From: CAINVV01 sp964528535
GTDB lineage: Bacteria; Bacteroidota; Bacteroidia; Bacteroidales; Prolixibacteraceae
DNA length: 34,071 nt
Assembly (NCBI GenBank): GCA_964528535.1
Contig: CAZGSQ010000032.1
Location: 1-34,071 of the forward strand
Direction: 5' to 3'
A model generated the notes under the pieces. That model did not search any database. It was not told the DNA's origin and worked only from the letters and a program-made list of their open reading frames with translations. The position numbers and the translations under genes are program-made. This document shows positions 1 through 7,285 of the stretch, in pieces; positions within the stretch are counted from its first letter, which is position 1; each line of letters begins with the position of its first letter.

Positions 1-153
1 TTTTAATTTTACGTGGTTACTATTGTTAAATTTACACACTGAATTTTTCAGCGATGCAAAGAAACGAAGAAACAAAATTATCTTCCAAATATTTGTTAAA
101 GAATGTGTCAGATTTAGCCTCAAATTAACCTCATTCCATGCGATGTAGAATAA

Positions 154-184
154 TTGAGTCGAAAATTCAAAATATATACCTCTG
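154..184 (+). promoter_or_regulatory. Candidate Bacteroidota promoter for purN
   Basis: TTG at 154-156 and TACCTCTG at 177-184 are 20 bp apart, which resembles the Bacteroidota -33/-7 pair (TTTG and TAnnTTTG) with one mismatch in the -7. Transcription would start just before the purN ATG at 198, giving a very short leader. The rest of 1-197 holds no gene I can see; an upstream gene on the minus strand outside the window is possible. Confidence 0.3.
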
Positions 185-197
185 TAAGTGTTTGTAA

Positions 198-770
198 ATG
201 AAAAATATAGCCATACTTGCCTCCGGATCTGGATCAAATGCAGAGAATATTATTCTGTTTTTTAAAGATCATCCTTCCATCTGTATTGATTCTGTCTGGA
301 CCAACAAACCGGATGCCTTTGTATTGGAAAGGGCTGAGAGACTGAACATAAAAGCATATCTGTTTTCCAAAGAAGAGATGGAAAATTCCGATCTGTTGCT
401 GGAAAATTTTAGAACCAGAAAGATTGATTTGATTGTACTGGCTGGATTTCTGCTCCTTTTGCCTCAAAAATTCGTCCGGGAATTCAAGGTGATCAACATT
501 CATCCGGCTTTGTTGCCTGCTTATGGAGGCAAGGGAATGTACGGAGCACATGTCCACCGCGCAGTAATTGCCAACAAAGAGACCGAATCCGGTATTACCA
601 TTCACCTGGTTGACGAGCTGTACGACCACGGTAAAATCCTCCTGCAGGTAAAATGCGAAGTCACCTCCGGAGATACTCCAGAATCCCTGGCCAACAAGAT
701 CCACCAACTCGAAATGGATAACTTTCCCAAAACCATTGAAGTTTTACTTTCGGGAAGTGAACCAAAGTGA
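198..770 (+). CDS. purN: Phosphoribosylglycinamide formyltransferase PurN
   Basis: This enzyme transfers a formyl group from 10-formyltetrahydrofolate to glycinamide ribonucleotide, the third step of cytosolic purine synthesis. The 190-residue protein has the usual single-domain length. The N-terminal phosphate-binding loop GSGSN is at residues 10-14. The catalytic block NIHPALLPAYGGKG starts at residue 100, giving N100 and H102, and LYDHG gives D143; these match N106, H108 and D144 of the E. coli enzyme. The ATG at 198 sits directly before the first beta strand (KNIAILASG), so the start is secure. There is no Shine-Dalgarno sequence, as usual for Bacteroidota. The last codons and the stop lie inside a direct repeat of AGTGAACCAA, so the C-terminal SEPK was probably shaped by repeat growth. 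The gene stands alone; the next gene is 137 bp away behind its own promoter. Confidence 0.96.
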   Translation: MKNIAILASGSGSNAENIILFFKDHPSICIDSVWTNKPDAFVLERAERLNIKAYLFSKEEMENSDLLLENFRTRKIDLIVLAGFLLLLPQKFVREFKVINIHPALLPAYGGKGMYGAHVHRAVIANKETESGITIHLVDELYDHGKILLQVKCEVTSGDTPESLANKIHQLEMDNFPKTIEVLLSGSEPK

Positions 771-802
771 ACCAACGCGAAATAAAGTGACTAAAGTGAA
801 AC
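756..802 (+). repeat. AGTGA-type simple repeat across the purN stop
   Basis: The 10-bp unit AGTGAACCAA occurs twice in direct tandem (756-765 and 766-775). More degenerate AAAGTGA units follow at 784-790 and 793-799. The purN stop codon (768-770) lies in the second unit. The tract also forms the left arm of an inverted repeat whose right arm is at 863-875. Confidence 0.7.
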
Positions 803-875
803 AAAGTACCTACGGATGGATCAGAATTTGGACGGAGTCGGCAACTTCAAACAGTATGGTTTACTTTAGTCACTT
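785..875. repeat. 13-bp perfect inverted repeat between purN and ldcA
   Basis: AAGTGACTAAAGT at 785-797 is the exact reverse complement of ACTTTAGTCACTT at 863-875, with 65 bp between. Pairing extends a few bases each way with small bulges (AAAC at 799-802 against GTTT at 859-862). The right arm overlaps the -33 part of the candidate ldcA promoter, so a cruciform or a bound protein there could affect that gene. There is no T-tract after the right arm, so it is not a classical terminator. Confidence 0.6.
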
Positions 876-891
876 CTTTACCTTAAATTTG
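860..891 (+). promoter_or_regulatory. Bacteroidota-type promoter for the LD-carboxypeptidase
   Basis: TTTA at 860-863 and TAAATTTG at 884-891 are separated by 20 bp. The -7 element matches the Bacteroidota consensus TAnnTTTG exactly, and the -33 differs by one base. Transcription would begin near 897, shortly before the ATG at 908. Confidence 0.55.
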
Positions 892-907
892 TAGGAAACT
901 TTCAGCA

Positions 908-1813
908 ATGATTACTCCTTACTTCCTCAATCCCGGCGACAAAATAGCGATGGTATCAGTAGCAGGCAAGGCCGACAGGGAGACCATCGAAAAAGCAAAA
1001 CATCTTCTTGAAACAGAGGATTTTGTGGTAGATATTGGACCGCATGCATTCGATCAATTTCACATGTATGCGGGAATGGATGCAGATCGGGCGATTGACA
1101 TGCAGTCGGCACTCGATGATCCGGAAGTAAAAGCCATCTTCTTTACCAGGGGAGGTTATGGATCGCTGAGAACCTTTGTACGGTTGAATTGGTCAAAATT
1201 CCTGCTGCAACCCAAATGGCTGGTCGGCTTTAGTGACATCACAGTTTTTCACGCTTACCTATCCCTGCAAAATATTGCCTCCATCCATGGCGTCATGTCC
1301 GGTTTCTTCTTTGAACATGGTCAAAGAACGGAGAGTCTTGATCGACTTCTTCAACTGCTTCGTGGTCGCGCACTTGATTATACACTCAAGCCAAACCTCC
1401 TCAACCGACCAGGATCGGCAAACGGACTCCTGGTAGGTGGAAATCTTTCCATCTTGCTCAGTTTAAGGGGAACAGCACTCGACCAATCCTACAAAGGAAA
1501 GGTCCTCTTTTTGGAAGATATCTCAGAATACGATTACCACCTCGACCGTATGCTGATGAACCTGAGGTACGGCGGGGCTTTGGCAGGGCTGTCCGGATTG
1601 GTTGTCGGCTATTTTACGGATACAAAGTCAGGCAACACACCTTATGGAAAAGATGCGCAGGAAATTATCCGCGATGCCGTTGAAGGTTACAATTATCCGG
1701 TGGTCTTTGGTTTTCCTGCAGGGCATGAACTGCCTCACTTCCCACTGCTGATGGGTCATCAAGTGTCGGTGGATGTCTCAACTGTATCTGTTTCAATCAG
1801 GCAACCTTTGTAA
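908..1813 (+). CDS. ldcA: Muramoyltetrapeptide (LD-) carboxypeptidase, peptidase family S66
   Basis: Family S66 enzymes cut the meso-diaminopimelate-D-alanine bond of muropeptide tetrapeptides during cytosolic peptidoglycan recycling. The 301-residue protein has no signal peptide, which fits a cytosolic site. The nucleophile motif GFSD gives Ser109. Glu203 lies in FLEDISEYDY, and His273 lies in GFPAGHELPHFPLLMG. This Ser-Glu-His order and spacing match the P. aeruginosa LdcA triad. The N-terminal domain (about residues 1-115) and the C-terminal catalytic part (about 165-300) are both complete. The start ATG follows a good promoter. The next gene begins 11 bp after the stop, so 908-2614 may be one transcript. 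A related S66 member, the microcin C self-immunity protein MccF, is an alternative name but less likely in this setting. Confidence 0.9.
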   Translation: MITPYFLNPGDKIAMVSVAGKADRETIEKAKHLLETEDFVVDIGPHAFDQFHMYAGMDADRAIDMQSALDDPEVKAIFFTRGGYGSLRTFVRLNWSKFLLQPKWLVGFSDITVFHAYLSLQNIASIHGVMSGFFFEHGQRTESLDRLLQLLRGRALDYTLKPNLLNRPGSANGLLVGGNLSILLSLRGTALDQSYKGKVLFLEDISEYDYHLDRMLMNLRYGGALAGLSGLVVGYFTDTKSGNTPYGKDAQEIIRDAVEGYNYPVVFGFPAGHELPHFPLLMGHQVSVDVSTVSVSIRQPL

Positions 1814-1824
1814 TTGCTCAAGTG

Positions 1825-2214
1825 ATGAGAAATGACGAAGATGAAGTGCCAATTCAGGATGAAATTGGTCCAAAGGGGGAGGAGATAGCCCGTTTGTACC
1901 TGCTCGACAAGGGTTACAGCATTCAGGATCTAAACTGGCGCTTTGGACACAAGGAGATTGACATTGTTGCCAGACAAGGCCAGGAGATCGTTGTGGTGGA
2001 GGTGAAAACGAGGATGGCCAATTATGCAGAAGAACCATGGGAGGCAGTGACCTCTTCCAAAATCAGGAATATCGTTGAAGTTGCGGACGCCTGGCTCCGG
2101 TTTCACAACATTGATCTTGAAACCAGGTTCGATGTCATCTCCATTCTGATGAAGCGAGATGGAACTTATCAACTGGAACATTTTGAAGGGGCTTTTTTAC
2201 CTCCAGTGAACTGA
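1825..2214 (+). CDS. yraN: YraN family (UPF0102) protein, endonuclease-like fold
   Basis: The 129-residue protein has the YraN layout: an N-terminal helix with GPKGEEIARLYLLDKGY, then LNWRFGHKEIDIVAR, then IVVVEVKTR. The Asp of EIDIV and the Glu and Lys of EVK form the D-ExK set seen in restriction-endonuclease-like folds, so metal-dependent nuclease chemistry is structurally possible. The family's biological role is not settled; in many genomes it sits beside rnhB or rsmI, and here rsmI is about 4 kb away. The usual GEID motif reads KEID here. An ATG at 1825 follows an in-frame GTG at 1822; I prefer the ATG. The stop is followed closely by the next gene. Confidence in the family is high, in the function low. 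Confidence 0.88.
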   Translation: MRNDEDEVPIQDEIGPKGEEIARLYLLDKGYSIQDLNWRFGHKEIDIVARQGQEIVVVEVKTRMANYAEEPWEAVTSSKIRNIVEVADAWLRFHNIDLETRFDVISILMKRDGTYQLEHFEGAFLPPVN

Positions 2215-2266
2215 AATGAAAGGTTGGTACTTTTTCATTAATTTGGCAGAACCAAATTTGGAAGTG

Positions 2267-2614
2267 ATGAATGTAGAAGAGGCCAGACAATTATGTATCT
2301 CAAGGAAAGGGATTACAGAGGGTTTTCCATTCGACGAAACTACCCTCGTTCTAAAGGTAGGGGGAAAAATGTTTGCACTGATTAACCTGGACAGGAATCC
2401 TTCCATCAACCTGAAATGCGACCCTGAAAAAGCCATCGATCTTCGCGAACGCTACGACGATATCCTTCCGGGGTACCACATGAACAAACAGCATTGGAAT
2501 ACAGTGCGATTGGAAGGTGTGCTCCCTGAAAAACTGATCGAAGAACTTATTGAACACTCCTACGATCTTGTTTTTGCTTCCCTTCCCCGAAAAGTGCAGG
2601 AGGAATTGAAGTAG
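2267..2614 (+). CDS. MmcQ/YjbR family protein (CyaY-like fold)
   Basis: The sequence shows the typical YjbR pattern: MNVEEARQLCISRKGITE, then GFPFDETTLVLKVGGKMFALI, and a C-terminal part with PGYHMNKQHWNTVRLEGVLP. Family members are small single-domain proteins of about 115 residues with a double-wing, CyaY-like fold; DNA binding has been proposed but the function is not established. I chose the ATG at 2267 because family members begin at this point. An in-frame ATG at 2216, 1 bp after the yraN stop, would add 17 residues (MKGWYFFINLAEPNLEV) that do not look like the family, although it would give tight coupling to yraN. The gene converges on murF-alr across a 102-bp spacer. Confidence 0.85.
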   Translation: MNVEEARQLCISRKGITEGFPFDETTLVLKVGGKMFALINLDRNPSINLKCDPEKAIDLRERYDDILPGYHMNKQHWNTVRLEGVLPEKLIEELIEHSYDLVFASLPRKVQEELK

Positions 2615-2633
2615 TAAGAAGGAAAAGGGAAAA

Positions 2634-2666
2634 AGGAGAAAAACCTACCGATATTGATTTTCTCCT
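2634..2666. terminator. Possible hairpin in the convergent spacer
   Basis: AGGAGAAAA at 2634-2642 pairs perfectly with TTTTCTCCT at 2658-2666 over a 15-base loop, in the 102-bp spacer between two convergent genes. The position suits a two-way terminator, but neither side has a clean T-tract, so this is weak. The left arm lies in a purine-rich tract (2619-2642) that resembles, in reverse complement, spacers at 23448 and 27443. Confidence 0.3.
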
Positions 2667-2716
2667 AACTGATAACTCCTAATTTAACTTTCCCGAATTT
2701 CAGTTTCTTCCATTTT

Positions 2717-5200
2717 TTACTCTTCAAAATAGATCCGCTTCACCCTTTGCCCCACCGTCGTAAGTACCTCATAGGGAATGGTACCCATCCAGTCGGCCAC
2801 CCGACTGACGGGCATGCCTTCACCAAATAGCAGGACACTATCGTCCTCCCGGCACTCGATATTGGTAACATTGGCCATACACATGTCCATGCATACCGAA
2901 CCGACTATTGGGGCCAATTGTCCGTTGATCATCACCCTGCCGGCGCCATTGCCGAGACGCCTGCTGTATCCGTCGGCGTACCCTATCGGGATGATGGCGA
3001 TCCTGGTAAGCTCTTTTGTCTTGAAATTTCTGCCATAGCCGACGGTATCTCCTGAAAGGACCTCCTTGATTTGTGATATGGTGGATTTCAAAGTGGCTAC
3101 ATTTTTTAATTGGTCAGACTGCCCGGCACTTGCACCATACAAGCCAATTCCCAACCTTACCATGTCGAGCTGCATCTCAGGGAAACGCTCGATTCCGGCT
3201 GAATTGAGGAGGTGCTTCAAAATTTTGTACTCAAACCGCGAGGTAATTAGTTGGCTCAATGTAGCGAACAAATCAAACTGTGACAGGGTGAAATCGTCTT
3301 TTGAAGGATCTTCACTTGCTGCAAGATGGCTGAATACGGATCGAATGTAAAGGGTATCCCTTGCCCGGATGAAAGCCGCGACTTCAACTATCTCTTCCTG
3401 AGAATCAAATCCCAACCGTTTCATCCCGGTATCAATTTTCAGGTGTACAGGATAGTTGGTTACGGCACTCCTGTGCAGCGCCTCATCGAAACTTCTCAGC
3501 AAAGAAAATCTGTAGATATTGGGTTCCAGCCTGTTTTCGATCATCGTACCAAAACTGTGTTCCTCAGGGTTCATTACAACGATGGGAAGTTCGATGCCGG
3601 CATTTCGCAGTTCGACACCTTCATCGGCAATGGCGACTGCGAGGTAATCGACTCTGCGGTACTGAAGAATTCTTGCAACCTCAACAGAGCCGGTGCCATA
3701 AGAGAAGGCTTTCACCATGGCCATCAGTTTCGTCTCCGGCTTCAATTGACTGCGGTAGTGGTTGAGGTTGTGGACCATGGCACTTAGATTGATTTCCATC
3801 ACGGTCTGGTGTTTCTTCTCCTGAAGCATGGAAGAGATCCTGTCGAACCTGAAACTTCGGGCTCCTTTTAAAAGTATCAGCTCATTGTTAAAATCTGATT
3901 CACTTAAATGGAGCAGAAATTCTTCCGTGTCGGGGAAAAATCGCTTTTCCTGCACTTCAAAAGATTCCCCATAACGGCTGATCTCCTTTCCAATTCCAAA
4001 GAGACGGGTGATCTTGTGCAGACGAATGTACTCGGCTACTTCCGTGTACAACGCACCGGGATTCTGACCTGATTGCAGTATGTCGGAGAGAATCAGCGTA
4101 CTTCCCGGCTTTCTTGAATCGGTTTGCTGCTCCGCAAAATCGAGGGCATTGAGCAGTGAGGCTGTATCAGAATTGTAACTGTCGTCGATGATGGAACAAC
4201 CGCTGATCCCTTTCTTGATCTCGAGGCGCATTGAAATGGTAGAAAGGTGAAGGAAGGAAGCTACGAAATTGCGTGAATTTCTTTCTGTTGCGAGCAGATA
4301 AGCCCAGCAATGGATCGCATTCTCGATGTGCGCCCCATCCGTAAAAGGAATTTGAAGGTGAAATACCTCTCCCTGGTACAACGCCCTGATCCGGGTTGTC
4401 TGCCCATTGCTCTCCTTCGAGAGTATTTGCAAGTCGCACTTATTTTTTTCAGACCAGCAAAAAAATCGAGGGTTATTGGGGAAGTTTGTCTCATGCAGTG
4501 CCTTGTGAACCATGGAAAAATCTTTGCAATAAACTATCAATCTGCAATTTGCAAAAAGTTTTATTTTTTCGGCAACCAACTCCTCCGGAGAGGAAAAATT
4601 CTCCAGGTGGGCATTCCCCAGGTGGGTAAAAATACCATGATCGGGATGCAGCACCTTTTCCAACCTGGCCATTTCACCTGGTTTTGAAATGCCAGCTTCG
4701 AACAGGGCCATTTCAAAAGTATCGTCCATCAACCAAACCGACAGCGGGATCCCAATTTGGGAATTGTAACTTCTTGGACTCCTTACCACCCGAAGTTCCG
4801 ATCCGAGTATTTCGGCAAGCCACTCCTTTACTATCGTTTTTCCGTTGCTTCCGGTAATGGCCGTAACCGGATAGCTGAACTTTCTGCGGTGATGTGCAGC
4901 AAGACGTTGTAGCGCCACGAGGGTATCGTCGACGAGGATATAGCTGGCAGATGTGAGCCTCTCACTCCTGCCGGGAAGGCTGGATACTACGAAAGAGGTG
5001 ACCTCCTTGTTTTGTGCGTCAGAGATAAAATGATGCCCATCGTTTCTTCCATTTTTCAAAGCAAAGAATAGGGTTTCTTTACCGGAAAGGATGGTCCTGC
5101 TGTCGAACGAGAGGTAACGTACGACTTTTTCGGATGAGGTTCCCTCCTGAATCAGGTGACCCCCAATGATGACGGCTATTTCGGTCAGGTTGCAGTCCAT
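2717..5200 (-). CDS. murF-alr: Bifunctional MurF ligase / alanine racemase fusion
   Basis: The N-terminal half is MurF, which adds D-Ala-D-Ala to the UDP-MurNAc-tripeptide using ATP. The C-terminal half is a PLP-dependent alanine racemase, which makes the D-alanine. Counting from an upstream ATG at 5230, the MurF part shows the ATP loop GSNGKT at 127-132, SYNSQIGIP at 154-162 and DDSYNS at 349-354. The racemase starts near residue 475, with the PLP lysine K507 in MAMVKAFSYG, the second catalytic tyrosine in TVGYGRNF, and VGSVCMDMCMANV near the end. The fusion is characteristic of Bacteroidota and would place two successive D-alanine steps on one chain. I prefer the start at 5200 (MDCNLTEIAV), which overlaps tdk by 16 bp; the 5230 start overlaps by 46 bp. 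Both domains look complete. Confidence 0.95.
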   Translation of the reverse strand: MDCNLTEIAVIIGGHLIQEGTSSEKVVRYLSFDSRTILSGKETLFFALKNGRNDGHHFISDAQNKEVTSFVVSSLPGRSERLTSASYILVDDTLVALQRLAAHHRRKFSYPVTAITGSNGKTIVKEWLAEILGSELRVVRSPRSYNSQIGIPLSVWLMDDTFEMALFEAGISKPGEMARLEKVLHPDHGIFTHLGNAHLENFSSPEELVAEKIKLFANCRLIVYCKDFSMVHKALHETNFPNNPRFFCWSEKNKCDLQILSKESNGQTTRIRALYQGEVFHLQIPFTDGAHIENAIHCWAYLLATERNSRNFVASFLHLSTISMRLEIKKGISGCSIIDDSYNSDTASLLNALDFAEQQTDSRKPGSTLILSDILQSGQNPGALYTEVAEYIRLHKITRLFGIGKEISRYGESFEVQEKRFFPDTEEFLLHLSESDFNNELILLKGARSFRFDRISSMLQEKKHQTVMEINLSAMVHNLNHYRSQLKPETKLMAMVKAFSYGTGSVEVARILQYRRVDYLAVAIADEGVELRNAGIELPIVVMNPEEHSFGTMIENRLEPNIYRFSLLRSFDEALHRSAVTNYPVHLKIDTGMKRLGFDSQEEIVEVAAFIRARDTLYIRSVFSHLAASEDPSKDDFTLSQFDLFATLSQLITSRFEYKILKHLLNSAGIERFPEMQLDMVRLGIGLYGASAGQSDQLKNVATLKSTISQIKEVLSGDTVGYGRNFKTKELTRIAIIPIGYADGYSRRLGNGAGRVMINGQLAPIVGSVCMDMCMANVTNIECREDDSVLLFGEGMPVSRVADWMGTIPYEVLTTVGQRVKRIYFEE

Positions 5201-5781
5201 CCCGATTTTCGGCTGATCGACCTGTAACATTCTCGGCAGAGTGGTTCGTAGCTATCCTTCTCCCCAAGCAACACCAGCTTCTCCGCATCAGAAAGCCTGT
5301 GACTGAAATGGGCAATGTGACCGCATTGCATGCAAACGGCATGAACTTTGGTGACATATTCGGCGCATGCCATCAATCCCGGAACAGGGCCAAAGGGTTC
5401 ACCCCTGAAATCCATATCCAACCCTGCTACAATTACCCGGATACCCATGTCTGCAAGTTTGTTGCATACCTCAACCAGATTTTCATCAAAAAACTGGGCC
5501 TCGTCGATGCCAATTACATCGATATTTCCTGAAAGCAGAAGAATTGTCGAAGAGTTGTCGATGGCACTCGACCGGATAGAGTTTTCGTTGTGTGAAACGA
5601 CTTCTGTCGACGAATACCTGGTATCCACAGAAGGTTTGAATATTTCGACCCGTTGTTTGGCGATTTCGGCGCGCCTGAGCCGTCGTATCAACTCCTCAGT
5701 TTTTCCTGAAAACATGGATCCGGCTATGACCTCAATCCAGCCTCTTTTTCGCCCATTGTTCAAATTGCTCTCGATAAACAT
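5185..5781 (-). CDS. tdk: Thymidine kinase (type II)
   Basis: The enzyme phosphorylates thymidine (and deoxyuridine) in the salvage pathway. The 198-residue protein has the P-loop GSMFSGKT at residues 21-28, the DEAQFF motif with catalytic Glu94, and the lasso-region zinc site from C150-x2-C153 and C182-x2-C185. These mark the type II (human TK1-like) family, and the length is normal. The last 13 residues after CRECY overlap the beginning of murF-alr in another frame, so the two genes are almost certainly co-transcribed and perhaps translationally coupled. The start ATG is preceded by a candidate minus-strand promoter in the divergent spacer towards the gene at 5886. Confidence 0.95.
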   Translation of the reverse strand: MFIESNLNNGRKRGWIEVIAGSMFSGKTEELIRRLRRAEIAKQRVEIFKPSVDTRYSSTEVVSHNENSIRSSAIDNSSTILLLSGNIDVIGIDEAQFFDENLVEVCNKLADMGIRVIVAGLDMDFRGEPFGPVPGLMACAEYVTKVHAVCMQCGHIAHFSHRLSDAEKLVLLGEKDSYEPLCRECYRSISRKSGWTAT

Positions 5782-5785
5782 AGTT

Positions 5786-5815
5786 CAAAAATAGTTTTTT
5801 TTCTAGTTATTCAAC
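5786..5815 (-). promoter_or_regulatory. Candidate promoter for tdk
   Basis: On the minus strand, a TTG-like -33 (plus-strand CAA from 5812) and TATTTTTG (plus-strand CAAAAATA, 5786-5793) lie about 18 bp apart. Transcription would start at or next to the tdk ATG (5781), so either the message is nearly leaderless or this call is wrong. Confidence 0.35.
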
Positions 5816-5817
5816 AA

Positions 5818-5849
5818 TTTTTAGCTGTGGATTGGAGTGGTTAAATTTG
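5818..5849 (+). promoter_or_regulatory. Bacteroidota-type promoter of the rsmI operon
   Basis: A TTTTT run at 5818-5822 and an exact TAAATTTG at 5842-5849 are 19-20 bp apart. The element lies downstream of an in-frame ATG at 5832 and upstream of the ATG at 5886, which supports 5886 as the true start of the first gene. Confidence 0.55.
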
Positions 5850-5885
5850 TATTTTTACCAACTAAAACCTGAAAATATTCTAAGA

Positions 5886-6584
5886 ATGGACAAAAAAATA
5901 TGGCTGAAGGTCATCAAAGATGAGCTGACACTGCTTGACGAGCTGGCTAACGGAATGATCGGAGATACAATACTCTCTAATGAGGAAGTTGAACTTGCCA
6001 TTGCCAGGGCCAGAATAGTGGTGAGAGAGTTCGAAATGCTCCTCCTCAACATTCCAAAGCAGGAGCCTGCTGAGTTGGCTATCGAACCGGTTTCGACAGT
6101 CGTTGGGGAGGATATCCTGGAGATATCAACCAATGAAGAAGCAGAAGTTCCTGAGAATGAAGAATTTTACCTGATTCCCGACGAGGAACCCGACATCGTC
6201 GTCCCTCCGTCCTCACATCCCCCCATCCCCCCGTCCCACAGTCTCCCTGTCCCTGAGTCGCCAAGTCTCCCCGTCCCCCCGTCCTTTCTTCCCCCCGTCC
6301 CTGAGTCCACTTTACTGCAATTGGAGGACCAAAAAGAACCATTCTCCCAATTTAAAGCCACCCCGCTGAAAAGCTTGAAAGAGGGACTTAGCCTGAACGA
6401 CAGGTACCTTTTCCAGCGTGAGCTATTTGACAACGACAAGGCGCGACTGGATGAGACAGTGGCTGCACTCGACAGATTATCAAGTATTCACGAAGCTGTC
6501 GACTACCTTAAAGCCAATTTTAAATGGAACAAAAGCGAAGCAGCCGAAAAATTTGTTCAATTGGTCAAACGACGGTTCTCATGA
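5886..6584 (+). CDS. Bacteroidota-specific protein of unknown function with Pro-rich linker
   Basis: I do not know a function for this 232-residue protein. It has an N-terminal helical part (residues 1-70), an acidic linker, a proline-rich segment (about 105-140) and a C-terminal helical domain (about 169-232). The C-terminal domain, with LSLNDRYLFQRELFD, ETVAALDRLSS and FKWNKSEAAEKFVQLVKRRF, resembles a domain I associate with uncharacterised proteins in Bacteroidota. There is no signal peptide or membrane segment. The ATG at 5886 is preferred over the one at 5832 because a promoter lies between them. The proline-rich segment is encoded by a C-rich simple repeat (6200-6307) that looks inserted. 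The stop overlaps the rsmI start by 4 bp (ATGA). Confidence 0.75.
   Translation: MDKKIWLKVIKDELTLLDELANGMIGDTILSNEEVELAIARARIVVREFEMLLLNIPKQEPAELAIEPVSTVVGEDILEISTNEEAEVPENEEFYLIPDEEPDIVVPPSSHPPIPPSHSLPVPESPSLPVPPSFLPPVPESTLLQLEDQKEPFSQFKATPLKSLKEGLSLNDRYLFQRELFDNDKARLDETVAALDRLSSIHEAVDYLKANFKWNKSEAAEKFVQLVKRRFS
6200..6307 (+). repeat. C-rich simple repeat inside a coding region
   Basis: This roughly 108-bp tract is built from short units such as CCCCCGTCC and TCTCCCTGTCC, and GTCCCTGAGTC occurs twice (6249-6259 and 6297-6307). Base composition changes abruptly at both edges compared with the flanking gene. It stays in frame and encodes a run of Pro, Ser, Val and Glu. The reverse strand reads as GTGG- and GGRGD-like protein, a hallmark of simple-repeat DNA rather than a gene. 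Confidence 0.75.
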
Positions 6585-7285
6585 GCAAACTCTACCTGGT
6601 ACCTACACCCATTGGCAATCTCGAAGACATCACCTTCAGGGCTGTTAGAATATTGAAGGAGGTAGATCTGATTCTGGCCGAGGATACCCGTACCTCCTAC
6701 CACCTTTTGAGACATTACGAAATCACCACCAAACTTGCATCTCACCACAAATTCAATGAACACAAAATGGTGGAAAGAATTGCAGACCAGATTTTGGGTG
6801 GTGATTCCATTGCCTTGATATCAGATGCAGGAACACCTTCTATCTCTGATCCGGGATTTTTACTGGTAAGAACATGTCTGGATAAAGGAGTCGAAGTAGA
6901 GTGTTTGCCTGGCGCAACGGCTTTCGTTCCGGCGCTCGTGAACGCAGGATTCCCGAGCGATAAATTCTGTTTCGAAGGCTTTCTTCCTCAGAAAAAAGGG
7001 CGGGAAAAAAGAATGAATGAGCTTGAAAAAGAGAGCCGTACGATGATTTTCTACGAATCACCATTCCGGCTTATCAAGTTGTTGGAACAGATAAAAGCAC
7101 ATTTTGGACCCGATAGGAAGGTCTCTGTCTCAAGAGAGCTTTCCAAAATGTTTGAAGAAAATTTCAGAGGAACCTGTGCAGAAGTATTGGTCCACTTTTC
7201 GTCCAAGGTAATAAAAGGGGAAATTGTTGTGGTTGTGGAAGGTAAAACCCCGTCAAAAAAAGAGGAAGAGGAGGAGGAAGAATGA
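6581..7285 (+). CDS. rsmI: 16S rRNA (cytidine(1402)-2'-O)-methyltransferase RsmI
   Basis: RsmI uses S-adenosylmethionine to methylate the 2'-OH of C1402 in the ribosomal P site. The 234-residue protein is a complete tetrapyrrole-methylase-fold enzyme: LYLVPTPIGNLEDIT at the N-terminus, LAEDTRTS, the SAM-binding SDAGTPSISDPG, then LPGATAFVPALVNAGF. The ATG at 6581 begins exactly at the family start and overlaps the previous stop (ATGA). The protein ends in KKEEEEEEE, an acidic tail encoded by a purine-only tract of A7 followed by GAG/GAA codons. The same tract provides an SD-like AGGAGG just before the next gene, whose ATG overlaps the rsmI stop by 4 bp. E. coli RsmI is longer, with a C-terminal domain that is absent or reduced here. 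Confidence 0.95.
   Translation: MSKLYLVPTPIGNLEDITFRAVRILKEVDLILAEDTRTSYHLLRHYEITTKLASHHKFNEHKMVERIADQILGGDSIALISDAGTPSISDPGFLLVRTCLDKGVEVECLPGATAFVPALVNAGFPSDKFCFEGFLPQKKGREKRMNELEKESRTMIFYESPFRLIKLLEQIKAHFGPDRKVSVSRELSKMFEENFRGTCAEVLVHFSSKVIKGEIVVVVEGKTPSKKEEEEEEE
7255..7284 (+). other. Purine-only tract: possible -1 slippery site and SD-like site at the rsmI/yjjG junction
   Basis: Seven A residues (7255-7261) are read as A-AAA-AAA in the rsmI frame, a slippery heptamer type, and are followed by a purine-only stretch up to the overlapping ATGA (7282-7285). In the -1 frame no stop occurs between the A-tract and the yjjG ATG at 7282, so a shift would make one continuous RsmI-HAD protein with an Arg/Gly-rich joint. 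The same stretch includes AGGAGG about 8 bases before that ATG, which could instead be a ribosome binding site, rare in this lineage. Confidence 0.4.

Noticed and set aside
1..197. Minus-strand promoter near CAAAATTA at 73-80
   Set aside because: It fits a -7 element on the minus strand, but no fitting -33 is present and the gene it would serve lies outside the window.
5348..5794. Open frame of 148 codons on the plus strand opposite tdk
   Set aside because: tdk on the other strand has every catalytic and zinc motif; the antisense translation looks like low-complexity Ser/Arg/Thr sequence.
6079..6439. Glycine/threonine-rich open frames on the minus strand at the C-rich tract
   Set aside because: They are products of the simple repeat read backwards and share no real protein pattern.
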